Source: Suillus spraguei
Taxonomy: Eukaryota; Basidiomycota; Agaricomycetes; Boletales; Suillaceae
Length of the DNA stretch: 27,057 nt
Assembly (NCBI GenBank): GCA_016800925.1
Contig: JABCPU010000774.1
Coordinates: 1 to 27,057 of the forward strand
Direction of reading: 5' to 3'
In this document: positions 1-11,067 of the stretch, piece after piece
Layout: every line of letters starts with the position of its first letter
Numbering within the stretch: position 1 is the first letter of the stretch
Notes under the pieces: generated by a model
What the model saw: only the letters and a program-made list of their open reading frames with translations
Told to the model about the DNA's origin: nothing
Databases searched by the model: none
Translations under genes and position numbers: made by a program

Positions 1-187
1 TCATCATTTATGACAGTGCAAGAAAATGATGTCCCGACCCTCTCAAGATGTACGATGGTATAAGTTATCAAGATATCGAGCCAACACCACCGCAGAAATT
101 ATCTTTTGATCTGTGAAGGTCTTTTCAGTCTTTTCAGTATAGTACTCACAAAACTTCGTTCACTTCTCAGTCTTAAAAGCCTCACAG

Positions 188-470
188 ACTTGGCAGAATC
201 ACGCTTGCATCCACGAGACAAGTATATGCAGATGGAAAAAAGGGCCGTCTGCGTCGCACAAGGAAAGTCATACCCGACCCACTGCCTTCACCAGCCATTG
301 TGACTGCAGACTCTGTTCCTAATGATCTATTATCAGAGTCTGAGCAGCCGGAAACTCGGGAAAAAGATATCAGTGATGATGAGAACTCGCTTGAGCACAT
401 TGCATCTGTCCTCGTACGGCGCTCCTTAGAAGACGATGATGCCACAAATGATAGTTCCTGTGTTCAATGA
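188..470 (+). CDS. 3' terminal exon of an unidentified gene (partial)
   Basis: An open frame runs from about 188, just after a possible splice acceptor (CTCACAG), to a TGA at 468-470, and gives about 93 residues. The start of the gene lies in an earlier exon or outside the window. The peptide begins near ITLASTRQVYADGKKGRLRR, a basic stretch, and becomes acidic and serine-rich (KDISDDENSLEH, EDDDATNDSS). It looks like a disordered cytoplasmic or nuclear tail. No domain is recognised. Upstream of 188 this frame has a TAA, so an intron is needed; where the preceding exon lies in 1-187 is unclear. The overlapping ORF on the other strand looks like a shadow. Confidence 0.35.
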
Positions 471-1481
471 CATCCCCCTTCAACAACTTTTCAACTTCGG
501 AGATGAGAGCTGTGTAAAATTGACAGAAGTATTTTTGATAAGATCAATATTCAAGTTTTACGAGTTAGTCGACATAAAACATTCGATGACGTCAGGCTGA
601 TGACGGTCAGTGTATCTCTAGCCAATGATATCGCATTCTTCCAGCTTAGTAAGCTTGGGGGAAAAGCTAACCGCCGCTGACAGTCTGGCACCAGCATGTA
701 CACTGCTCAGGGGTATGTGGGATTCCAGTGAGTATTCACTTACTATCCACATTACTGATCTGCATCAGACAGGGTTGTATTGCCTCCGTGTGATCCTGAC
801 CCTCGAGCTGGTAACCAGCAAGAGCCAGCGGGATTTACCTTTCTACCACCAATTACATCAACTGTGTTGGACAACCAATATCATCACATTCGCTCCCGCA
901 TTACCAACGATAAAATAGACTAGATTGTCATTCGTTCTTGTTATTAAGGCACAGATCGGCGTACCCAGCAGGGTGAGTGGTACTTACTTGCTCGTGACTG
1001 TGATGTGCACTGCATGGGACGACTCGGAGTCTGAAAAACGCACCAGAAGAACGTAATGAACGGTATGCATGCGGAGCATCATATGTTAAGGTCCAGCATA
1101 ACAAACAGCTAGTTCATAATTCAGCTACGAGGAGTTTAAAACTGATGTTTCAGTGTCTTTGGAAGTTCAGGCTACTATATACGCTTGAGGTTAATCCATT
1201 CTCTCCATCCCACGTCAAAGTATTCACGGCACGTTGCACTGTAGATGATCAATATATCAACTTTCTGTCGCCTTTATCACTTCACGTAAAAGGGTCTCTA
1301 CTCAGATCAGTGTCGCGGTGGTATATTCTTTTCCCCGTCGGGTGAAAACACTGTTCGGACTACCATATATGATCGCTTCCTCTTCTCCAGGGTTAACTAC
1401 CCTGCTGATCATTCTCACCGCCAGTCCCAGATATTAGAACACATCTTCCCGACATCCCCTCATCCTTCCAAATTTTGGGAC
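471..1481. other. Intergenic region, no gene recognised
   Basis: Short ORFs occur (for example at 625-918) but none shows a domain, a consistent splice pattern or coding-like composition. The last 80 bases before 1482 are pyrimidine-rich, as expected for the 5' leader and promoter of the next gene. No tRNA, repeat or element is seen. Confidence 0.5.
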
Positions 1482-2753
1482 ATGTCGTCCTATACCCCAC
1501 AGACAAATTTGCCGCTTGAACGGTCTCGCCTTGTTGGAATGATTTTGGGCGGTGTATCCTACGGTGCGTCTTCGGCCTACACACGATGATTTGGTAGTTG
1601 AGCATCTGTACCATAATAGGTGTATACCTTCTCCTTACTGTGCAAGCGTTGATTGCTCTCATGCAACGGCCCAGACACGGGCAGAAAATTGCAAATAATC
1701 GTCTCACGCTCATTTGTTACACCCTCATCACGTTCTCGCTTGGGACGATAGACTTTGCTGGCAATATAAAATATACGGAGATGATTTGGATAGACCTTCG
1801 TGATGCACCTGGTGGTCCCGTCGCGCTGATTAAAAACGTAATGCATTACCGTATCAACTTTATGGCAATATGTTGGTAAGCACCTTTGCCTACCCATCTA
1901 CACACAGCGTTGATGATTTAAATCTAGTGGTTACGTCGCGGAGTGGTTAATGCAAGCACTGCTTGTGAGCTGGGTTGTTTACCGTATGTGCAAGCCTGAT
2001 GCTTGAAATATTCAGCTTTACCGATGTTTTGTGATATGGAATTGGGCGAGACCCGTTATGATCCCCATGGTCGCCATCTATATTGGCATGATTGGTGCAG
2101 TTGCATTGTTCACAAAATGGTCGTAGTACTGATATCTTGAGCAGTAGCAGCTATCGTAGTCTTGATCCAGGCAGGTGCCGGGAATGTATTTTACAGTATC
2201 AACGCCGCACTTGCGTACCTCGCCTTCCAAGTGGCGCACACCATTCTTTATACCATTCTCGTAGCGAAGCGTTTGCTCTCTCTACGAGGCCAGATGCGGC
2301 AGGCGTTGGGTGAATATGATTCTAGTACCTATGATACCATCATCCTCATGGTCGTCGAGTCCGCCATGGCATACAGTCTCTTCATCATTATCTTCATAAT
2401 TGGATTTGCTATTCATTCAGACCCTGTATCCACGCTATGCTTCTTATCCATTATCCAAGTTCAAGTAAGCGGGTAGAAACGTGAGTTATCTATGTCTCTG
2501 ACACTAACTTCTTTTGTTTCAAAAATAGGGCATTACACAATTGTTCATCATCATACGTGTGGCACGGGGGAGGGCAGTTACACGTGCTTGGTCGACCAGA
2601 ACTACTCCAGCAGCACCTACGGCTCTAGTATTCGTAGGGACTACATCGATACCAGCAGAAGGAATAGATGTGGGCCAAGCAACTAGGCCAGACCAGGACA
2701 GTGTTAGTGAGTTGGATTTGATTTCGGCGAAGTTGGCGGAGGTAATTGTATAG
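1482..2753 (+). CDS. Seven-transmembrane protein, six exons, intact
   Basis: Exons fit at 1482-1563, 1620-1875, 1928-1964, 2016-2094, 2145-2464 and 2529-2753. All five introns are GT-AG and 50-64 nt long, and the joined frame is open for 332 residues to a TAG. Seven hydrophobic segments are visible: about 18-42 (GVYLLLTVQALIAL), 56-75, 108-130, 134-158, 182-205, 224-250 and 252-278, then a hydrophilic tail of about 50 residues. The motif EMIWIDLRDAPGGP between segments 2 and 3 and the VARGRA box after segment 7 match an uncharacterised integral membrane family that I know from agaricomycete genomes. A receptor-like role has been guessed for such proteins but is not shown here. The ATG follows a pyrimidine-rich leader. 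Its C-terminal exon (TRAWSTRTTPAAP onward) is low-complexity and cytoplasmic by the positive-inside pattern. Confidence 0.85.
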
Positions 2754-3336
2754 CGTGCCGTGCTTTATTCCTCGAGTTTTTGTTGTCTTCTTCATTTGCG
2801 TTACAACTTCTTTGTAATTTTATGGTTGTTCTCGGTCTCAGTTCATTACAACTTTGCTATGATATGCGGTAGATACAGTACTGTCTATAGGCACATCTGT
2901 TGTAAAATATATTTAACAAGGAGATTCGGGGTGCAGAGTTAGTTGAAAATTTTGCGACGGTGTGTATGAGCCGTGGGATGAACCATGTGATCGTGTTCGT
3001 ACACCTACCTCTCGGCGAGGAGAGAAAAGATGATCCGGGAAAGTATCGTACCGATCGCTAGATGGCCTGAGCGTCTAGTCAGTCAGAAGTCCGGTCAACA
3101 ATCAGATGCATCTCGAGATGGATAGAGATGGACACAAAATAATGATAGTTCGCATGAAAACCCACACTTTCCTCCACCTCTCCAGTTTAGCCAACGCCCT
3201 CTTCAATAGAGCTTGTCTGAGCCGGGATACGGTTTATAAGTCCTACAAAAGTTGAGGTAATATAGAACGCGGCTGTAAGCAATTCTTGCATCTATCGTCT
3301 CAACATCGTGAAGATAAAAATGCTTCATACACGTCT
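2754..3336. other. Intergenic region up to the LINE insertion site
   Basis: No coding frame is convincing. The first part is probably the 3' untranslated region of the membrane-protein gene. The last 50-60 bases before 3337 resemble 22680-22760, the paralogous copy without the LINE, so this edge belongs to the duplicated WD40-block upstream sequence. Confidence 0.5.
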
Positions 3337-3350
3337 ATGAACATTGTATA
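3337..3350. repeat. Left target-site duplication of the LINE
   Basis: ATGAACATTGTATA, identical over 14 bp to 10517-10530. The bases outside the match differ on both sides, so 14 bp is the full length of the duplication. Confidence 0.95.
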
Positions 3351-3538
3351 TATCGCTTCTTGGGCCAGTACCAAGTGGCACCCCGGCAAGGACCCCGAAA
3401 ACCAGCTCTCAACATCGCGCTCAACAGCGCCAACGTCGCTCAACGGCGACCCGCCGACCACATCGGCCACCACCAACCTCCTCAAACCCAACCCACTAAT
3501 AACTTCACATACTAAATCTCACTAATAGAATCGACACA

Positions 3539-5544
3539 ATGGCATGAGGCAGCACCCCAACACCTCCACCACTCTTGGCTCCCATAACAAGAAGGAACAA
3601 AGCCACATACAGTAAAGCCCTACTAACACCCAGCAGAACCATGAAAGAACACATAGACGGTGCAGACATCAGAACTAACATCTCCACAATCCCAGCAGCA
3701 AGAAAGTTCCTCAGCACCAACAGCCTGATCCTATCCACTGGCAGTGGCACCCTCGAGAACTTAACACTTGCCATATTCGAACTAAGCCTATCCTCCTCCC
3801 TAGGAGCCACCCACACAAAAGCCCTAAGGGCAATTGCCATGATAGCGCACAAAGTCGAGCAGACCATCAACACCAACAAACTCATGGAGAAGATTACAGC
3901 ACTGATGGGCGGTCCCATAGCAACGCTGGACGAGAAGGTAGAAGCATTATCAAAATTCACAGAAAAGCAAACATCTGCCTTGGACAAGGCAATGAACAAG
4001 GTGCATGATCACATCACAGAATCATCGAAAGGAATAGAGAAAGTGGTCGAGGGAGCTATCCAAGCCAAGCAAACAGAGACGCCCCCTGATCAGTCCAAAG
4101 GACCCTTATCATATGCCAGTGTCACAAAGACAGGGATGCCCACGCCACTAACAAGACTCTTATCATGCAGTGAAGTGCAAGCCAGACAGATCCTCATCAG
4201 CAAGAGATTCATCACCAGCATCAACACCCTCAGGGACCTAACAGAGGCTCAGCTGGTCGCGAAGGCAGGAATGGCAATTGAGCTCCTCAAGAACGCAGGG
4301 ATGGCCCTTCCTGCAAACATGGCAATCCTCTCGGCAAGAAAACTCACTCACGGTGGAATCCTCTATGAACTCAACCAGGAAGCAGTGGCATGGCTCAGCA
4401 TCCCAGGAAACAGGAGCTCCTTCCTGAAACACTTCGGCGTGGAAGTCATAATCAAGGACAGAGCATACCAGCTCATCATTGAAAACGTCCCTGTCTCATT
4501 CAATCCTGCCTCTCCTATGGCAATCTTGGACATCGAGACCAAAGGCGGCCTCCAGTCAAAGTCGGTCATCAAGGCCAGATACATAAAACCTGTCGCTCGC
4601 AGAAACCCAAACCAAAGAACCGCCCATGTCGCTCTATCCCTCAACTCAAAAACCTCGGCCAACCAGATCATTCGCCATGGCATCACAATAGAAGGTAAAA
4701 AGGTATATGGACAAAAGCTACTGCCCAAACCCACAACATCAGGAAATTCACACATTCCTTGACGTGCCCTTATGCGGACTTATTTACACTTAACTGCCTT
4801 GGTGAAATTGAATCTACTTGTCCAAAATTTCAATGTGAATGAATTCAGAAAAAAAAAGTTGAGATATATTAATATACATGTTTTATTGTATTGCGCACTC
4901 AAAAAATATAAGATATGCCAGGTGAATGATGTGAGAGAGAGCAAACAAGTTTTGAGATAAGTGAGTTAAGCTGATTAAGTTAAATAAGTCCGCATAAGGG
5001 CACGTCAAGGAATGTGTGAATTTCCTGATGAAGATGCCTCAAGTGTCATACCTTTGACAGAGGCCACGTAGTGCTGGAATGTCTACAAGAACACGACACG
5101 TGTGGCACATGCGGAGACCAGCACCGCACTGCCGAATGCAAGGTAAACAACCCAACAGCCTTCCACTGCGTCAACTGCAAAACGGACGGCCACGCAGCAT
5201 GGAGCCAAGAATGCCCGACTTTCACAGAAAAATGGGAAGCACACAAGAGAAGGAACAATGAAGCCCAATACATATACTTCCCCACAGAGGACCCATTGAC
5301 ATGGGAATTGAACAAGTATACCCAATCCCAACCTGAACCTGACCAGGACCACCAGCAACAACCTCCAACAAAAGAACAACGCCACCTGCTCACCCACGAG
5401 GAAGAACGAACCACAGCCAGACCATGCCATCCAAACAACAAGGTAAGCCATCAGTGCATGAATACTAACCACATCCCACTAGGTACTCAATCCCGCCTCA
5501 TGGACACATGGGGCACGAACTCCTGGCAGCCCTCCCAGCAATGA
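3539..5544 (+). pseudogene. LINE ORF1 (gag-like, zinc knuckles), interrupted by a MITE
   Basis: ORF1 would encode the RNA-binding protein of the retrotransposon particle. The likely start is the ATG at 3539, but its third codon is TGA (3545-3547). The next in-frame ATG is at 3641. The frame is open to 4736, where a MITE (4737-5030) sits. It resumes in phase at 5033 and ends at the TGA at 5542-5544; without the MITE it would be about 569 codons. After a helical region (near EKVEALSKFTEKQTSAL) comes an RRM-like part (YQLIIENVPVSF; NPNQRTAHVALSL). Right after the MITE site come three CCHC-type knuckles, starting CLKC, CGTC and CVNC with spaced H and C. The MITE separates the RRM-like part from the knuckles. 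The C-terminus is glutamine- and proline-rich. Confidence 0.85.
4737..5030 (+). mobile_element. MITE copy 1 (294 bp) in LINE ORF1
   Basis: A non-coding element with perfect 50-bp terminal inverted repeats beginning CATCAGGAAATTCACACATT and an AT-rich centre. The flanking AA at 4735-4736 and 5031-5032 is the target duplication. Removing the element plus one AA restores the ORF1 frame exactly into the first zinc knuckle, which confirms both boundaries. The 62-residue ORF inside occurs in every copy only because the copies are near identical; it has no protein-like features. Confidence 0.93.
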
Positions 5545-5679
5545 AACCCCAACCTCACCCAAAACAGTAGCCGCCAGCCAAGCCTGATGGACACACCTCC
5601 CTTAGTGCAAAACTACCCTCTCCCATATGACGGTGACAAGGACTTCTCTGGGTGGGACTAATGCCCAGTACAACTAATG

Positions 5680-5693
5680 CCCCCCCCCCCCCC
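5680..5693. repeat. C14 homopolymer at the ORF2 start
   Basis: Fourteen consecutive C bases lie seven codons after the ORF2 ATG and encode a short proline run. Such a tract is prone to replication slippage and to sequencing error, so its exact length is uncertain. Confidence 0.9.
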
Positions 5694-5821
5694 AACAACA
5701 GAAAAGAGTTTAAAATTTGGCAGCAGAACCTACGGAAATCAATTGGCGCTTGGGAGCACCTGCTCCGGAACCTCAACCCAGATATATATGACATAGCATG
5801 CATACAGGAACCCTACCTCAA

Positions 5822-6115
5822 CATCAGGAAATTCACACATTCCTTGACGTGCCCTTATGCGGACTTATTTACCTTAATCAGCTTAACTCACTTATCTCAA
5901 AACTTGTTTGCTCTCTCTCACATCATTCACCTGGCATATCTTATATTTTTTGAGTGCGAAATACAATAAAACATGTATATTAATATATCTCAACTTTTTT
6001 TTTCTGAATTCATTCACATTGAAATTTTGGACAAGTAGATTCAATTTCACCAAGGCAGTTAAGTGTAAATAAGTCTGCATAAGGGCACGTCAAGGAATGT
6101 GTGAATTTCCTGATG
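5822..6115 (-). mobile_element. MITE copy 2 (294 bp) in the LINE endonuclease
   Basis: Same family and length as copy 1, but the centre is inverted relative to copies 1 and 3. The duplicated AA is at 5820-5821 and 6116-6117. Taking it out joins the endonuclease frame (EPYLN followed by LVKLANAS), fixing the insertion point. The inverted repeats differ from copy 1 at very few bases (for example TCTGCA for TCCGCA near 6074-6079). Confidence 0.93.
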
Positions 6116-8851
6116 AACCTGGTCAAACTCGCCAATGCCTCGAACTTGCACGTTTCTGGGACGTGATATACCCAATGAACCATCACAACAGCCCAGACCA
6201 CACTCAAACCATAATACTCGTCAATAAGAGATTATCAAAGAACAAATGGCACACAATCAAGATCAATTCCTCCAATGTAATGGCAATCGAAACACTGGGA
6301 GATTTCGGCAAGGTGCGTATTTACAATGTATATAATCCGTGCGACCACGACAACATCATCCATTTCATGGAAAGACACATGAATACTGAACATAATGTAT
6401 GACAGAACTGCAATCGAAACCGTGCTGAAGGCGCGGCAAACAAGGCAGAGCACATAATTTGGATGGGGGACTTCAACCGCCATCACCCCATGTGGGAACT
6501 AACTAGTAACACGCATCTCTTTACAGCAGAAAACTTGAATGCAGCAGGCACCCTAATCAACCTCCTAGCCCTGTACAACCTAATCCAAGTCTCCCAGCGG
6601 GTACCGCCACCCTTGAAGCCTCCAACACCAAGAATAAAATGCGCCCCGACAACATATTCTGCTCCGAAGCCCTCGAAAATGCGTTTACCCAATGTGAAGT
6701 CAAGTATCACCTCCGCCCCATTAACACTGACCATTATCCCATTATCAGCTGCCTAGATCTCCAACCCGAATGCACGAACTTACTCCCACACTTGAACTAC
6801 AGAGAAGCTGATTGGGACTTAGTAAATGAAGCCCTCGCCACTCGACTTGACGCAATCGACCAACCTACGGAACTCATGGACCAGGAACAGTTCAAGACAG
6901 CCCTATCGACCCTAACGAAAGCCATAGTGGACACGGTAGAAGAGAAAGTGCCTAAGGTCAAGCCCTCGCCGTACTCGAAGCGATGGTGGTTGAAAGACCT
7001 GGACCAACAACTGAAAAATGTCCATAAACTTGGCAAGAAATCAAGGAATAAACTAACCCAGCACAACCACCCTGCCCACAAGGAATATCACATAGCATGC
7101 AACCAGTTCTCAGAAAGCATTACGAAGGCTAAGGACTCTCACCGGAACGAGTGGTTAGAAATGATAACTGAATCAGGCATTTGGAACTTCCACAGATACG
7201 CTACAGGCAACCCAGCAGAGCAAGTCCACTCAAGAATCATGACACTTCAAGACCCACAAGCTCCTGCTGAAGCCAACGCGAACACACAAGATAATGAAAG
7301 GAAAAGTCAGCTCCTGTACAAAACCTTCTTCCGACCAGCCCCGGAGAACGACTTCATTGACCCGAACTATGAATACGAACCCCCAATCTGCAAATTCCGC
7401 CCAATAACCGACCAACAGATCCAATGAGCAATCGCCAAACTCACCCCACACAAAGCCCCAGGTCCCAACAGAAGCAACATAGTATTCATCAAGAGCACCA
7501 GCCTACTCATCCCATATCTAGGACCCATATTTCATGTGCCCTTTCACCTCGGAATCTACCCAGACAAGTGGAAACAGTCGTCAACAATTGTCCTCCACAA
7601 ACCAGGACGTCCAGACTACTCAGTACCCAAAGCATATAGACCTATAACACTCCTTGATCCAATGGCTAAAATTCTCTCATTGTGTGTAGCAGACGATCTA
7701 ACATATATCTCAGAACAGCACAACCTACTCCCGCCAACGCACTTTGGCGGATGCCCAGGCAGATCCACCACCGACTCGCTCCACCTACTAGCCAAGTTCG
7801 TCACAGACGCATGGGCCTCCAAGGACAACCATGTATCCATTCTTTTCCTGGACGTCAAAGCAGCCTTTCCAAGTGTAATCATCAACAAGCTACTCCACAA
7901 CCTCAAGAAAGCGCGAATACCTCAAGAATACATAGACTGGCTCAACTGAAGACTGTCCAACCGGAAAACGACGCTATCCTTCGACGACTTCAAATCTGCC
8001 CCCTTCAATGTTCTAAACGGCATAGATCAAGGATGCCCACTAAGTCCCCTCGCCTTCACATTCTACAACGCGGATCTACTGAGAATACCAGACCCAAAAC
8101 CACGCCAAGGAGAAATGGGACTGGGATTCATAGATGATATAGCCCTACTAGCGCATGCAAGAACATACAAGGAAGCCAACAACAAACTCAAGAATATGAT
8201 GGAAAAGCCAAACGGTGCCCTGGACTGGAGCCGAGAGCACAACACCAAATTCGAGCTGGACAAGATGGCACTGGTGTGCCTATCAAAAAAACGCATCGCA
8301 GATGAGGACAACCCCGGAAAATCAAAACCAGCACACCAACCCTCAATCACAATAGGTAACCATGTAATCCGCCCATCTCGCTCACACAAATTCTTAGGTG
8401 TAATCATCGACGACGAACTCCGATTCAAGGAACACGCAGCATATGCCCTCGCGAAAGGCACGAAGTACACAATGACATGTCAACAGATGATCAGAATGAC
8501 GAAGGGGATGAAAGGAAGATGGATGAGGAAGCTATACAAAGGAGTAGTCATCCAAAAAATGCTATATGCCACTGACATTTGGTGCACAGATCTCATCTCG
8601 AAAGGACGAGGCAAGTCCAGAGGCAGAGGAGCAAGAGGTTTTGCGTCGCAGATGGCCAGAGTACATAGAATGGCAGCTATTCTAATCACTGGGGCAATGT
8701 GCTCCACAGCTTCAGACCTACTTGACACGCACACTAATATCCTCCCGTTCCAACAGATTCTTCGAAGCAACTGCCACCGCGCCACGTTAAGACTAGCCAC
8801 CCTACACGAAGATCACCCGCTGTACAAAGGAATTGAATCAGCCCACTGCTA

Positions 8852-9124
8852 CATCAGGAAATTCACACATTCCTTGACGTGCCCTTATGCGGACTTATTT
8901 ACACTTAACTGCCTTGGTGAAATTGAATCTACTTGTCCAAAATTTCAATGTGAATGAATTCAGAAAAAAAAAGTTGAGATATATTAATATACATGTTTTA
9001 TTGTATTTCGCACTCAAAAAATATAAGATATGCCAGGTGAATGATGTGAGAGAGAGCAAACAAGTTTTGAGATAAGTGAGTTAAGCTGATTAAGCATGTT
9101 AAGGAATGTGTGAATTTCCTGATG
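8852..9124 (+). mobile_element. MITE copy 3 (273 bp) between RT and RNase H
   Basis: Same orientation as copy 1. The target duplication is TA (8850-8851 and 9125-9126). It is 21 bp shorter than the other copies because part of the right inverted repeat is missing (around 9094-9100). Excision in thought rejoins the ORF2 frame (AHC to YVAKCNYTKQ). Confidence 0.92.
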
Positions 9125-10516
9125 TATGTAGCAAAATGTAACTACACCAAGCAGAAACAGTACCCCTCCCCAATCCACAAACTCTTCCGCGAGTTCGAAA
9201 TCAACCCAACTGTCACCGAGAAGATTCTGCCAGTATGCCACTACCCCAAGTGGACTCCAGACATCGAGACGTGAATAGCAGAAACAAAGGAAAAGGCAGT
9301 GGAAGAGGACGCGAGAGCAGACGAAGAGCTGAGAGCATACTCGGACGGATCAGCAATAGACGGTGGAGTAGGAGGAGCTGCGGTACTGATGGAAGGGGAG
9401 AGAAGAATAAGGGAGAGCAGGTTTTACCTGGGAAAAGTGGAGGAACACACGGTATACGAAGGAGAAGTGGTGGGGATGATCCTCACGGCAGAGCTGCTGA
9501 AAGAGGAGATGAAGGAGAGAGGAGGGAGAAGGACAATGGCGCTAGGCGTAGACAACCAAGCGGCAATCAGAGCGACCAACGCTTTCCAATCAAAACCCAG
9601 ACATTACCTGATGGATAAACTTCACGACGACCTCCGCTCCCTTTTCCCATCAGAAGGTGACGGAAAATTAATCATCAGATGGACAGCAGGCCACGTCGGC
9701 ATCCCTGGAAACAAACAAGCAGACGAGCAGGCAAAGAGAGCGGCAAGGGGAGAAACGTCAGACACCCATCTACTCCCCTCCTGCCTCCGATCAACAGCCA
9801 ACACACCAGCCACCCTCCCAATAAGCAAATCCGCCATCAAGCAGACCTTCCAGAAATCAATCAACGAAGAAGCAAGAACCGTCCAACGCAGCTCACCTCA
9901 CAGCATAAAGTTCAAAGAGATTGACCCTTCATTCCCATCCAACCGCTTTGCAAAGTTGGCAGACGAGTACCCTAGAAAGCACGCGGCCCTGCTCATACAG
10001 CTCCGCACAGGCCACATCCCACTGAACAAACACCTCCATAGAATCTCGAAATCACCCACTCCGCTATGTCCCTCCTGCGAAGAACGAGAAGAGTCAGTGC
10101 ACCACTTTCTATTATCATGCCCAACACACGCACAACAAAGAGCAATCCTGCAAGCAGTACTGGGAACACGCGCACACAATCTCAAAGACCTATTAAACGG
10201 AGAAGAAAGCATCAAGGAAGTCCTCAAGTATGTCGCACGCACCAAACGGTTGTCCAACACCTTCAGAGACGTCAACCCCCCAGAAAAGAAGTAAAACCCC
10301 CATACGATGCGCTAAGTGCTTAGCCATCCCTCCCGCACATGCCTTCAGACGGCATAAACGTTCTCGCACCAGCTTGAACCAGGATTTCAGTTCTCAAACA
10401 ATAGATTCAAACATAAACGTACAATAGAGTAATTACAGCGCATGTACTGTCTATCATAGGGCCCTGCCCCAACGGACAATAAACAAGGATTAAAAAAATA
10501 AAAATAAAAATAAAAA

Positions 10517-10530
10517 ATGAACATTGTATA
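10517..10530. repeat. Right target-site duplication of the LINE
   Basis: ATGAACATTGTATA directly follows the A-rich tail (AAAAATAAAAA) of the LINE and matches 3337-3350 exactly. Confidence 0.95.
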
Positions 10531-10860
10531 AGAGTTGATGGGGCAGTAGATATGTTTGCTCACTTACTAGCAACGGCCTCTGCAAAAGAACAACAATCCG
10601 CAACTCGTATATGCATGAACCTCAGCGCGTGAATGTGACCGCTCGCCATTGCACCGCTAACTGATGTTTTCTGTGCGAATCAGTGCGATACAAGGAAGCG
10701 TGCAACGTCATCCTCCAAGAAGGGCCCGAAATGGATAGGCTAGTAAAAAACATGTAGCAAATAGGGATGTATTGGGCCATTAAGGCCTTTGAAATAGAGA
10801 TATGAAAACGTACGTGGCGCTTACAGCACTGCGAAGCTGTGGAAAGAACGTGTGCAAGTA
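10531..10860. repeat. Copy A of the duplicated upstream block
   Basis: Right of the LINE, the sequence AGAGTTGATG and ACGGCCTCTGCAA match 22767-22833. Further along, ATGGATAGGCTAGTA and ACGTGGCGCTT, with GAAGCTGTGGA shortly after, match 16548-16650. This is therefore the upstream part of the WD40 block, split from the rest by the F-box gene region. No gene is seen in it. Confidence 0.65.
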
Positions 10861-11067
10861 CTAAATACCATCATAGTAATTCAGTATGCTGGTGCGATGC
10901 CTCCGAGGCATACACGTGTGATCACTGACTTCTCCGAACATGCTGAATTATTGGCATTTGTCTTGTACACGAAAAGAAAACTCTTTTGGGTCCTTTGCAC
11001 CAATTCTTTAAATCACCCTGAGAAACGGAATCCCTACACCGGGAGATGTGAGAGCATGACTACGTGG

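Larger units (their letters stand above)
5661..10294 (+). pseudogene. LINE ORF2: endonuclease, reverse transcriptase, RNase H (decayed)
   Basis: The ATG at 5661 leads into a run of 14 C and then the AP-endonuclease domain (FKIWQQNLRKS; IQEPYLN; later MGDFNRHHPMWE). The reverse transcriptase follows with LFLDVKAAFPSV (about 7844-7879), NGIDQGCPLSPLAF and the catalytic pair in FIDDIALLA (about 8128-8154). The RNase H has all the expected acidic and histidine residues: AYSDGSAIDGG, the E of EGEVVG, GVDNQAAI and WTAGHVGIPGNKQADEQ. A CPSC..H..C finger ends the protein before the TAA at 10292-10294. Breaks: MITEs at 5822-6115 and 8852-9124; 1-nt frameshifts near 6146-6151 and 6588-6591; in-frame TGA at 6400, 7425, 7947 and 9272. 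Undamaged, it would be about 1350 residues, normal for Tad-type ORF2. It is not functional as it stands. Confidence 0.9.
3337..10530 (+). mobile_element. Full-length Tad/I-type non-LTR retrotransposon (LINE) with nested MITEs
   Basis: The element occupies 3351-10516 and is flanked by a perfect 14-bp target-site duplication, ATGAACATTGTATA, at 3337-3350 and 10517-10530. It has a 5' leader of 188 bp. ORF1 carries three zinc knuckles. ORF2 has endonuclease, reverse transcriptase, RNase H and a C-terminal zinc finger. The 3' tail is A-rich and of the (AAAAAT)n type. Removing the three MITEs and their 2-bp duplications leaves about 6.3 kb. RNase H in ORF2, fungal host and ORF1 style point to the Tad1 or I group. 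It is dead: five in-frame TGA codons and two frameshifts were found. All domains remain in order and no large deletion is seen, so it was probably full-length when it inserted. Confidence 0.93.

Noticed and set aside
3505..3999. Antisense 164-residue ORF over LINE ORF1
   Set aside because: It is the complement of a well-supported coding frame, and its hydrophobic look follows from the composition of the sense strand.
4772..4960. 62-residue ORF repeated in all three MITE copies (also 5892-6080 and 8887-9075)
   Set aside because: Its repetition reflects the near identity of the MITE copies. The peptide has no domain, and much of it comes from AT-rich text and the inverted repeat.
3545..9274. 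Genetic code with TGA as tryptophan to explain the LINE stops
   Set aside because: The neighbouring membrane-protein, F-box and WD40 A/B genes use TGG for tryptophan and are open without internal TGA. Frameshifts in the LINE also show that it is simply decayed.
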